The notes under the pieces are model-generated. The model was not told where the DNA came from. It worked only from the letters and a program-made list of their open reading frames with translations, and did not search any database. This document shows, piece by piece, positions 29,985 through 36,470 of a stretch of DNA of 39,771 nucleotides. The translations under genes and the position numbers were made by a program. Origin of the DNA: an uncultured Eubacteriales bacterium (GTDB lineage: Bacteria > Bacillota > Clostridia > Oscillospirales > Oscillospiraceae); contig CABQNH010000016.1 in the NCBI GenBank assembly GCA_902465435.1, forward strand, positions 1 to 39,771. The letters are read 5' to 3'. Positions within the stretch are counted from its first letter, which is position 1. Each line of letters starts with the position of its first letter.

Positions 29985-30265
29985 ATCACGGGTAATGCAT
30001 TCCGAATCGTGCTGCCGAATAGGAACGCCGCTTCTGCAGGCGCAGAAAACGCGGCGGAAGCAAAGCCCACCGAGCCAATCATTACGCCGCAGATGAAGAC
30101 CGTTCTTGAATATCTCAAAGAATATGGCGAAATGCGCGACGAGGATTTGCAGGAACTACTGCATATCAAAAAACCAGAGCCTATCTGCTGACCCGCTGGA
30201 TGAACGAAGAAGGACTGATCGAGGTTGTCGGAAGAGAGATAAAGAAAAGGTATAGTATTGAAATA
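29985..30265 (+). pseudogene. C-terminal remnant of an AlbA_2/AAA_4-type (divergent AAA) regulator, frameshifted
   Basis: The first frame reads SSQITGNAFRIVLPNRNAA and then TVLEYLKEYGEMRDEDLQEL ending LLHIKK, after which it stops within a few codons. Moving one base at the A6 run near 30170 continues as TRAYLLTRWMNEEGLIEVVG and REIKKRY, the usual winged-helix end of Schlafen/AlbA-type ATP-binding regulators. The N-terminal ATP-binding part is missing. It is therefore a degraded 3' fragment with a homopolymer frameshift. It reads without a stop into the leader of the Fic gene. Confidence 0.72.
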
Positions 30266-30280
30266 ATGTGGAGGTGCATC

Positions 30281-30886
30281 ATGGCATTGGAAAACAAATT
30301 GGGGCTGACGGGTGCTGCTGACCTTGCACGGGAGGAAGAACGGATCAGCAAGAAGAAGGCCGTGTGGCTGTTTGAGAGCGGCACGCTGGACAAGCTGTCT
30401 GCCGGCACATTCGCGGCGCTCAAGGCGATTCACAAGGCACTTTTTGAGGATATTTACGACTTTGCAGGAGAACTCCGCACGGTGAATTTGGCAAAAGGTA
30501 ACTTCCGCTTTGCATCAGTCATGTATCTGGAGACAGCGCTGACCAACATCGAGAAAATGCCGCAGGACTCGTTCGATGAAATCGTCGAAAAGTATGTGGA
30601 AATGAACATTGCCCACCCGTTCCGTGAGGGCAATGGACGTAGTATGCGCATTTGGCTCGATTTGATGCTGAAAAACGGCATCGGTCAGGTCGTGGATTGG
30701 AGCAAGGTCGATAAAGAGGACTATTTGCTTGCGATGGAGCGCAGTCCGATTAAGGACGTGGAGATCAAGGTACTGCTGAAAGCCGCGCTGACAGATGATG
30801 TAAATAGCCGCAAGGTCTTTATGAAGGGCATTGACCACAGCTATTATTACGAGGGATATACGACGTTTCGGGCGGAAGAATTGTAG
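30281..30886 (+). CDS. Fic/DOC-family protein, class III-like adenylyltransferase
   Basis: Fic enzymes transfer AMP from ATP to a protein hydroxyl. The 201-residue protein has the complete active-site motif HPFREGNGRSMR (112-123) and the upstream FEDIYDFAGELRTVNLAKG segment typical of the fold. Near the C-terminus SYYYEG (187-192) matches the inhibitory [S/T]xxxE[G/N] motif of class III Fic proteins, which keep themselves inactive until they change assembly or metal state. The ATG has GGAGG upstream. No separate antitoxin gene is visible, which agrees with a class III layout. The target is unknown, and the flanking remnants suggest that it arrived with mobile DNA. Confidence 0.88.
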   Translation: MALENKLGLTGAADLAREEERISKKKAVWLFESGTLDKLSAGTFAALKAIHKALFEDIYDFAGELRTVNLAKGNFRFASVMYLETALTNIEKMPQDSFDEIVEKYVEMNIAHPFREGNGRSMRIWLDLMLKNGIGQVVDWSKVDKEDYLLAMERSPIKDVEIKVLLKAALTDDVNSRKVFMKGIDHSYYYEGYTTFRAEEL

Positions 30887-30899
30887 CTTTTAAGAAGCT

Positions 30900-31121
30900 G
30901 CAGTAAGAAAACTATTTTGTTTAATGCTTAAAAATGCCTATGGCACAAATCAAGAGCATTTGGAGCCTGATATTATTGCTGATATTCCCATCCCTATTCC
31001 AAAAGATAAAACAGTTATTCAGCAAATCGGAAATGCTGTAGCTGAATCCATAGAGCAACTAGAAAAGTCTATTTCAGCTGGAAACATCGCAAAAACTACA
31101 TTATACGAAATTCTTGAATAA
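30900..31121 (+). pseudogene. C-terminal remnant of a type I restriction S subunit (HsdS)
   Basis: The frame reads AYGTNQEHLEPDIIADIPIP and then PKDKTVIQQIGNAVAESIEQLEKSI, which resembles the final target-recognition and coiled-coil part of HsdS proteins. It has no methionine at a plausible start, no ribosome-binding site and no hsdM or hsdR partner. Base use is more AT-rich than in the neighbours. The 5' part has been deleted, apparently with a junction close to the Fic stop. Confidence 0.65.
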
Positions 31122-31157
31122 TACCCCACAATTGTTCTTTTTCTACGATTGCAAAAA

Positions 31158-31212
31158 CTCTCTGTGAGATGCAGTTTTATTGTTTGCCGCTTCTCATAGA
31201 GAGCATTTTTTG
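31158..31212 (+). terminator. Terminator after the HsdS remnant
   Basis: CTCTCTGTGAGA (31158-31169) pairs with TCTCATAGAGAG (31192-31203) around a 22-base loop, followed by CATTTTTTG. Confidence 0.5.
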
Positions 31213-31532
31213 TTTGTAAAAGTTGCTTACACCGTCAATGTTGCTATGCACCGCACTGTCTGCATAGGTTCCTCCATGATCCGGTTATTCCTTGTAAATC
31301 TCACGGTTCGTATGGGGCGCATGTTCTTGATCGCCTGTCGGCGTGTCGAAAATGGACTTTGGCACGCTGCGCCCCTTCCTGACGGCCTTTCGGCGCGTCC
31401 GGAAGGGCTTTTGAAACAGGCGCGGATTTCATGCCCATCGTGAGAATGCACAAAGGAAATGTTAGCGTAAGCTAACTTGTTGTGAAAGCTGAATAATCTT
31501 CAAAAAACCCCGCAAAAAATCGTAAAACACCC
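31213..31532. other. Gene-free stretch before the feo promoter
   Basis: Contains one strong hairpin at 31373-31407 (CCCTTCC/GGAAGGG with an inner GACG/CGTC) followed by CTTTTG, and one GTTAGC palindrome at 31461. A minus-strand frame of 74 codons has no recognised domain. The GTGTCGAAAA...TTTGGCAC pairing near 31343 loosely resembles the first hairpin of repeats A and B, too weakly to call. Confidence 0.45.
31461..31476. promoter_or_regulatory. Iron-region operator 1 (GTTAGC-N4-GCTAAC)
   Basis: GTTAGC-GTAA-GCTAAC, 57 bases upstream of the feo -35 box. The same palindrome occurs five times between 31.4 and 39.3 kb. Confidence 0.7.
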
Positions 31533-31561
31533 TTGACAAACCCGGATACGCTGTGTAATAT
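31533..31561 (+). promoter_or_regulatory. Promoter of the feo operon
   Basis: TTGACA (31533-31538), a 17-base spacer and TAATAT (31556-31561). Operator 2 begins 9 bases after the -10 box, over the expected start point. Confidence 0.75.
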
Positions 31562-31569
31562 AATTCATG

Positions 31570-31585
31570 GTTAGCGAGAGCTAAC
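31570..31585. promoter_or_regulatory. Iron-region operator 2
   Basis: GTTAGC-GAGA-GCTAAC lies over the transcription start of the feo promoter, the position expected for a repressor. Confidence 0.75.
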
Positions 31586-31603
31586 TGATATTATAATCCG
31601 TTG

Positions 31604-31619
31604 GTTAGCAAGCGCTAAT
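31604..31619. promoter_or_regulatory. Iron-region operator 3
   Basis: GTTAGC-AAGC-GCTAAT, centred 34 bases after operator 2. The next 137 bases to feoA are an extremely GC-rich leader. Confidence 0.65.
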
Positions 31620-31764
31620 TACAAACGCGCCGTATGGCGGCGCCGCACCGCGCAGGCGGCGGGGCGCGGCGGAAGTACGGAAGCGGGCGCGCCGCAGGGC
31701 GCAGCCGCCGGAGAAGAAAGAAGAATCGGCGGCGCACAGTGTTTTTTAGAATCGGGGGATGGAT

Positions 31765-31977
31765 ATGATGCCGTTATGTTACGCAGACGTGGGAGAGGTC
31801 AATACGATCAAGCGGATCGGCGGAAGCCCGGAGGTCAAGAAGCATCTTGAGAATCTCGGCTTTGTCGTCGGCGGCAATGTGACCATCATCAACACGCTGG
31901 GCGGCAACGTGATCGTGAACGTGAAGGAAGCGCGCGTGGCGATCAGCGCGGAAATGGCGCAGAAAATCATGGTATGA
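31765..31977 (+). CDS. feoA: FeoA-domain protein, first copy
   Basis: FeoA is a small SH3-like cytoplasmic partner of the ferrous iron transporter FeoB. The 70-residue product reads MMPLCYADVGEVNTIKRIGG, has a central HLENLGFVVGGNVTIINTLGGNVIVNVKEARVAI and ends in a metal-site-like SAEMAQKIMV, the full FeoA domain. Three ATG codons are close together (31759, 31765, 31768). I prefer 31765 because GGGGG then lies at a workable distance. Two separate feoA genes precede feoB, which is frequent in Clostridia. Operators 2 and 3 control it. Confidence 0.85.
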   Translation: MMPLCYADVGEVNTIKRIGGSPEVKKHLENLGFVVGGNVTIINTLGGNVIVNVKEARVAISAEMAQKIMV

Positions 31978-32030
31978 CGGCGCGCGGCGCCTTTCATATA
32001 GCAATCGTTTAGAATGAAGGAGGAAACAGC

Positions 32031-32252
32031 ATGAAAACGCTCAGACAGGCAAAGATCGGCGAGACGGTCAAGGTTGTCAAGCTCCACGGCGAGGGCGCGG
32101 TCAAGCGCCGCATCATGGACATGGGTCTGACAAAGGGCGTCGAGGTTTACATCCGTAAGGTCGCGCCGCTTGGCGATCCCGTTGAGGTAACGGTTCGCGG
32201 CTACGAGCTTTCGCTTCGCAAGGCAGACGCGGAAATGATCGAGGTCGAGTGA
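32031..32252 (+). CDS. feoA: FeoA-domain protein, second copy
   Basis: The 73-residue FeoA protein starts MKTLRQAKIGETVKVVKLHG and contains GAVKRRIMDMGLTKGVEVYI, RKVAPLGDPVEVTVRGYELS and LRKADAEMIEV. AAGGAGG precedes its ATG. It differs considerably from the first copy, so the two probably have distinct partners or jobs. A 180-base gap with a palindrome, a short hairpin and operator 4 separates it from feoB. Confidence 0.9.
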   Translation: MKTLRQAKIGETVKVVKLHGEGAVKRRIMDMGLTKGVEVYIRKVAPLGDPVEVTVRGYELSLRKADAEMIEVE

Positions 32253-32280
32253 TCGCACTGGGGGACGGCTTCCCCGGCTT

Positions 32281-32294
32281 GTCAGAATTCTGAC
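32281..32294. promoter_or_regulatory. Perfect 14-bp palindrome before feoB
   Basis: GTCAGAATTCTGAC is exactly self-complementary. It could be a regulator site. The context gives no further clue. Confidence 0.35.
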
Positions 32295-32360
32295 GGCCAA
32301 AGAGCTGCAAGCGGTTCGGGTCGGCTTCGGCGGCTGCGGATCTGCTGGACGGACAGTTTG

Positions 32361-32380
32361 AGGGGGCGCTTCCCCCTATT
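32361..32380 (+). terminator. Short hairpin upstream of feoB, possible attenuator
   Basis: AGGGGG-CGCTT-CCCCCT followed by ATTTG. A weak T-run makes this at most a partial terminator between feoA and feoB. Confidence 0.4.
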
Positions 32381-32393
32381 TGAATCATTTGCG

Positions 32394-32409
32394 GTTAGCT
32401 CGCGCTAAT
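32394..32409. promoter_or_regulatory. Iron-region operator 4, upstream of feoB
   Basis: GTTAGC-TCGC-GCTAAT ends 23 bases before the feoB ATG, so feoB may have its own control point. Confidence 0.65.
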
Positions 32410-32432
32410 CACAGAAAGAGAGGGTGACAATC

Positions 32433-34946
32433 ATGGATTTGCGTATTGCCCTTGCGGGCAACCCGAACAGCGGCAAAACAACGCTGTTTAACGCGCTGAC
32501 CGGCTCCAACCAGTTCGTCGGCAACTGGCCCGGTGTTACGGTCGAGAAAAAGGAAGGCAAGCTCAAGAAGCATGACGGCGTGATTATTACGGACCTTCCC
32601 GGTATCTATTCGCTTTCTCCGTATACGCTGGAGGAAGTCGTCGCAAGAAATTACCTGATCGGCGAGCGCCCCGATGCGATTTTGAACATCATCGACGGCA
32701 CGAACCTGGAGCGTAACCTCTACCTCACCACACAGCTCATGGAGCTGGGCATCCCAGTCGTGGTTGCAATCAACATGATGGACGTGGTCAAGAAGAACGG
32801 CGACGTCATCAACACCAAGGAGCTGTCTCGTCAGCTCGGCTGCAAGGTCATGGAAATCTCCGCACTGAAGGGTACGGGCGTGATGGACGCGGCGGAAGCG
32901 GCGATCGACGCGGCGAAGAACGGCAAGACCGTTCCGCAGCATACCTTCTGCGGCGTTGTGGAGCATGCGCTTGCACACATCGAGGAGGCCGCCGTGCATG
33001 GCTTCCCGGAGGAGCAGCAGCGCTGGTACGCCATTAAGATCTTTGAGCGTGACGACAAGGTCATGGAAAAGCTCAAGATCGACAAGGCAACGCTCGACCA
33101 CATTGAGCAGGACATTCAGGCGGCGGAAAAGGAACTGGACGACGACGCCGAATCCATCATCACGAACGAACGCTACATATACATCGGGACGGTCATCAAG
33201 GCCTGCTACAAGAAAAAGAGCGCGGGCCAGCTGACCACCTCGGATAAAATTGACCGGGTCGTGACCAACCGCTGGCTCGGACTTCCGATTTTCGCGGCGA
33301 TCATGTTCTTAGTGTATTATCTCTCCATGGTTACCGTCGGCAGCGCCGCCACGGACTGGGCGAATGACGGCCTGTTCGGCGAGGGCTGGCATCTCTTCGG
33401 CATCGGCTCGTCTGCCTATGAGGAAGCGGCGGAGCGCTACGGCGATTCCGACCTCATCATCGGCAAGTTTGCCGAGGTCTACGGCGACGATGAGATCGTC
33501 GCAGCGCTGGATTCGGAAAGCGATACTTACACGGACGAGGGCGCAATTGCCGCACTGCAGAAGCTCGAAACGATGGTTCCGGACGATGCAGACGTTACCT
33601 ACGAGGTCACGGACGAAGAGACGCTGGCTGTAACAGAGGTTACCGGCGTGAAGAAGGCGGACTTCGAAGCGGCTGTCGGGGAGTTCTTGGATACGGATCC
33701 CGTCTACAAGGAAAACTACGGCGCGCCGGATACGGCGGATTACGGCGTTTGGGTTCCCGGTATTCCGGAGCTGATCGGCGCCGGTCTGGATGCGGCAAAC
33801 GCACCGGAGTGGCTGCACGGCCTGATTATTGACGGCATTGTGGCCGGTGTCGGTGCAGTGCTTGGCTTTGTCCCGCAGATGCTGGTTCTGTTCCTGCTTC
33901 TGGCCTTCTTGGAGGCCTGCGGCTACATGGCGCGTATTGCCTTCGTGCTTGACCGCGTGTTCCGCAAGTTCGGCCTGTCCGGCAAGAGCTTCATCCCGAT
34001 GCTGATCGGCACGGGCTGCGGCATCCCCGGCATCATGGCTTCGCGTACGATCGAAAACGAGCGTGACCGTCGTATGACGATCATGACGACCACCTTTATC
34101 CCCTGCGGCGCAAAGGTTCCGTTCATCGCAATGATCGCCGGCGCTTTGTTCGGCGGCTCGGCGTGGGTCGCGACCTCCGCTTACTTCATCGGCATGGCGG
34201 CCATCATTGTTTCCGGTATTATTCTGAAGAAGACCCGGATGTTCTCCGGAGAACCGGCTCCCTTCGTCATGGAGCTGCCGGCTTACCACCTGCCGACCGT
34301 CGGCAACGTGCTGCGCAGCATGTGGGAGCGCGGCTGGAGCTTCATTAAGAAGGCCGGCACCATCATCCTTCTGTCCACCATCCTTGTGTGGTTCACCTCC
34401 TACTTCGGCTGGGTGGGCGGCACCTTCCGCCTGCTGGCAGAGGAAGAGCTGGATAAATCCATCCTCGCAAAGATCGGCGGCGCGATCTGCTGGATCTTCA
34501 AGCCGCTGGGCTTCGGCGAATGGGAAGCGGCCGTCGCTTCGATCACCGGCCTTGTTGCAAAGGAAAATATCGTCGGCACCATGGGCATCCTCTATGGCGC
34601 GGCAGGCAATGTCTATGCAACGCTTGCAACGGTCTTTAACGGCGTGAGCGGCTATGCCTTCCTGGTGTTCAACCTCCTGTGCGCTCCCTGCTTTGCGGCA
34701 ATCGGCGCGATCAAGCGCGAGATGAACAGCCCAAAGTGGACCTGGTTCGCCATCGCGTATCAGTGCGGCTTCGCGTATCTGATCGCCCTGATGATCAACC
34801 AGTTCGGCGGCCTGTTCATCGAGACGAGCGGCGCGAACGTAGTCGGCCTGATCTTCGCGGTCGCAGCGCTGGTCGGTATGATCTACATGCTGGTTCGTCC
34901 TTATAAGGAAGCAACGAAGCTGACTACAAGAGTCAACGTAAAGTAA
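32433..34946 (+). CDS. feoB: Ferrous iron transport protein B, long form
   Basis: FeoB imports Fe(II) using a cytoplasmic G domain and a membrane pore. The 837 residues show the GTPase motifs G1 GNPNSGKTT (9-17), G2 T36, G3 DLPG (54-57) and G4 NMMD (114-117), a helical linker, and the membrane part with FLEACGYMARIAFVLDR, MLIGTGCGIPGIMASRTIEN and TFIPCGAKVPF. Between the first membrane helix (about 280-303) and the next (about 460) lies an acidic insertion of roughly 140 residues that E. coli FeoB does not have. The ATG at 32433 is chosen with GAGAGGG upstream over a GTG three codons earlier. It is followed by a Cys-rich peptide gene. Confidence 0.95.
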   Translation: MDLRIALAGNPNSGKTTLFNALTGSNQFVGNWPGVTVEKKEGKLKKHDGVIITDLPGIYSLSPYTLEEVVARNYLIGERPDAILNIIDGTNLERNLYLTTQLMELGIPVVVAINMMDVVKKNGDVINTKELSRQLGCKVMEISALKGTGVMDAAEAAIDAAKNGKTVPQHTFCGVVEHALAHIEEAAVHGFPEEQQRWYAIKIFERDDKVMEKLKIDKATLDHIEQDIQAAEKELDDDAESIITNERYIYIGTVIKACYKKKSAGQLTTSDKIDRVVTNRWLGLPIFAAIMFLVYYLSMVTVGSAATDWANDGLFGEGWHLFGIGSSAYEEAAERYGDSDLIIGKFAEVYGDDEIVAALDSESDTYTDEGAIAALQKLETMVPDDADVTYEVTDEETLAVTEVTGVKKADFEAAVGEFLDTDPVYKENYGAPDTADYGVWVPGIPELIGAGLDAANAPEWLHGLIIDGIVAGVGAVLGFVPQMLVLFLLLAFLEACGYMARIAFVLDRVFRKFGLSGKSFIPMLIGTGCGIPGIMASRTIENERDRRMTIMTTTFIPCGAKVPFIAMIAGALFGGSAWVATSAYFIGMAAIIVSGIILKKTRMFSGEPAPFVMELPAYHLPTVGNVLRSMWERGWSFIKKAGTIILLSTILVWFTSYFGWVGGTFRLLAEEELDKSILAKIGGAICWIFKPLGFGEWEAAVASITGLVAKENIVGTMGILYGAAGNVYATLATVFNGVSGYAFLVFNLLCAPCFAAIGAIKREMNSPKWTWFAIAYQCGFAYLIALMINQFGGLFIETSGANVVGLIFAVAALVGMIYMLVRPYKEATKLTTRVNVK

Positions 34947-34972
34947 TTTTGCAAAATCCCTGCTGATTCCGG

Positions 34973-35003
34973 GGCGGTCGAGCCCGCATCCTGCTCGGCC
35001 GCC
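34973..35003 (+). other. Intercistronic hairpin after feoB
   Basis: GGCGGTCGAGC and GCTCGGCCGCC pair around a 9-base loop with one mismatch-type pair. No T-run follows, so it probably affects mRNA stability or partial termination. Confidence 0.45.
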
Positions 35004-35058
35004 TCCGGGCGCGGCGGATTTCACAGCACGAAAATCTTGAAGGAAAGGGGCCTTTTCT

Positions 35059-35229
35059 ATGTTTGCATGGCTCGGTGAAAACTATGCCACGATCCTGATA
35101 TGCCTTGTGCTTGCCCTTATCGTTACGGCGATCATTGTTTCGCTCGTAAAGGATAAGAAAAAAGGCAAAACCTCCTGTGGCTGCAACTGCGCGCATTGTG
35201 CAATGGCAGGCTCCTGCCACAAGAAGTGA
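35059..35229 (+). CDS. FeoB-associated Cys-rich membrane peptide
   Basis: The 56-residue peptide has one membrane helix (about 10-29, ATILICLVLALIVTAIIVSL), a basic stretch (KDKKKGK) and a cysteine cluster CGCNCAHCAMAGSCHKK at the C-terminus. Small proteins of this design are regularly found behind feoB in Firmicutes and are thought to assist it, perhaps by binding Fe(II). The exact role is not known. AAAGGGG precedes the ATG. A terminator follows the stop after seven bases. Confidence 0.9.
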   Translation: MFAWLGENYATILICLVLALIVTAIIVSLVKDKKKGKTSCGCNCAHCAMAGSCHKK

Positions 35230-35236
35230 CGTGCGA

Positions 35237-35270
35237 CGGGCTTGCCGCAGAAGCGGCAAGCCCGATTATT
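35237..35270 (+). terminator. Terminator of the feoA-feoA-feoB-peptide operon
   Basis: CGGGCTTGCCGC (35237-35248), loop AGAA, GCGGCAAGCCCG (35253-35264), then ATTATTTTC. Confidence 0.85.
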
Positions 35271-35353
35271 TTCTTACTGGAGCATTTCCCTGCGTTTTTC
35301 CTTACGGTGGGAGACAATAGGCTCACCTGTTTCTTTTTATGCGAGGGTAAGCG

Positions 35354-35746
35354 ATGGCTAACCGGAAAATGTTAACCGCCGCCAATATCCGCTATCTTCT
35401 GACTGTGAAGGAGCTGGATCGGGACGGCAGAGGCGCGCGATGCACCGATGTCGCGCTGGCGCTTGGGCTGACGCGTCCGAGCGTGCACAATATGATGAAA
35501 ACGCTGATCGAGCTGGGCTTGATTTGTAAGGACGCCTACGGCGCGGCGTGCATGACGGTGGCCGGCGAGCAGACGGCGGCGCGCTACGGACGGTATTTCC
35601 GTTCGGTGCATGCGCTTTTGACGCGCGGCTTTCCGGAATCCGACGCGCTGACGTCGGCGGCCTGCGCGCTGCTCTCCGAACTTCCGGAGGCAGAGCTGGA
35701 GGGCTTCTGTGTCCGCGCGGAATCGGCGGGTACCGTAACGGGATAG
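35354..35746 (+). CDS. DtxR/MntR-like winged-helix regulator, truncated, metal ligands apparently missing
   Basis: The 130-residue protein has the DtxR-type N-terminus: NIRYLLTVKELDRDGRGARC, then TDVALALGLTRPSVHNMMKT (HTH about 29-50) and a wing around YGAACMTVAGEQTAARYGRYF. The following dimerisation segment is present, but the block equivalent to E-E-A-C-R-x-E-H of DtxR/MntR reads TSAACALLSEL, with most acidic and histidine ligands replaced. The SH3/FeoA-like third domain is absent, as in MntR. It sits behind the feo terminator and heads a second operon (12 bases to the ABC gene), and the five palindromes are its likely targets. GAGGGT precedes the ATG. A different sensing mode, or a corepressor partner, is possible. 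Confidence 0.75.
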   Translation: MANRKMLTAANIRYLLTVKELDRDGRGARCTDVALALGLTRPSVHNMMKTLIELGLICKDAYGAACMTVAGEQTAARYGRYFRSVHALLTRGFPESDALTSAACALLSELPEAELEGFCVRAESAGTVTG

Positions 35747-35757
35747 GAGGAGATCGA

Positions 35758-36459
35758 ATGGCGATCGTAGAATTTAAAAATGTGAGCCGCGTCTATACGA
35801 GCGGCGACCATGAATTGAAGGCACTGGACGGGGTCAACCTCTCGCTGGAGGAGGGAAAGTTTATCGTCATCTTAGGTCCCAGCGGCGCGGGCAAGAGCAC
35901 GCTGCTTAACCTGCTGGGCGGTCTGGACAGCCCGACGGAGGGGAAGATCCTCGTCCGCGGCAAGGACATTTCCACCCTCTCGAGCGACGAGCTGGCCGAT
36001 TACCGCGCAGCGGCCGTCGGCTTTGTGTTCCAGTTTTATAATCTGGTGCCGACCTTGACGGTGCATGAAAATGTGACACTCGTCAAGGAAATCGCACCGA
36101 ATGCGCTTTCGGCAACGAAAATGCTGGAGGAGGTCGGCCTTTCCGACCATCTGAAGAACTTTCCAGCAGAGCTTTCCGGCGGCGAGCAGCAGCGCGTCTC
36201 CATTGCACGCGCGCTGGCCAAGAACCCGGATATCCTTCTGTGCGACGAGCCGACCGGTGCATTGGATTCGCAGACCGGCGTGCTGGTGCTCAAGCTGCTG
36301 CTGCGCATGGCGCGGGACTACGGCAAGACCATCGTGATCGTAACGCACAATCAGAACATTGCAAAGATGGCCGACGTAGTGATCCGCGTGAAGAACGGAC
36401 GGATCGTTTCACAGCAGGAGCAGCCGAATCCGGCCTCCGCCGATGAGATCGACTGGTAA
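35758..36459 (+). CDS. ABC transporter ATPase, MacB/LolD-like
   Basis: The 233-residue ATPase has Walker A GPSGAGKST (40-48), Q92 in the Q-loop (FVFQFYN), signature LSGGEQQR (139-146), Walker B ILLCDEP (159-165) and the switch histidine in VTHN. The sequence class is that of MacB/LolD/FtsE-like ATPases, which pair with FtsX-type permeases such as the next gene. It likely energises movement of a substrate across, or out of, the membrane rather than classic nutrient import. GGAGGAG precedes the ATG, and the gene lies 12 bases after the regulator. Confidence 0.92.
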   Translation: MAIVEFKNVSRVYTSGDHELKALDGVNLSLEEGKFIVILGPSGAGKSTLLNLLGGLDSPTEGKILVRGKDISTLSSDELADYRAAAVGFVFQFYNLVPTLTVHENVTLVKEIAPNALSATKMLEEVGLSDHLKNFPAELSGGEQQRVSIARALAKNPDILLCDEPTGALDSQTGVLVLKLLLRMARDYGKTIVIVTHNQNIAKMADVVIRVKNGRIVSQQEQPNPASADEIDW

Positions 36460-36470
36460 GGAGGCGGCGC

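Noticed and set aside
31227..31451. A 74-codon minus-strand frame before the feo promoter
   Set aside because: It spans a terminator-like hairpin, has skewed Arg/Ser content and no start signals.
33309..35024. A 571-codon minus-strand frame opposite feoB
   Set aside because: Antisense to motif-rich feoB; composition full of D, R, A and H as in shadow frames, no ribosome-binding site.
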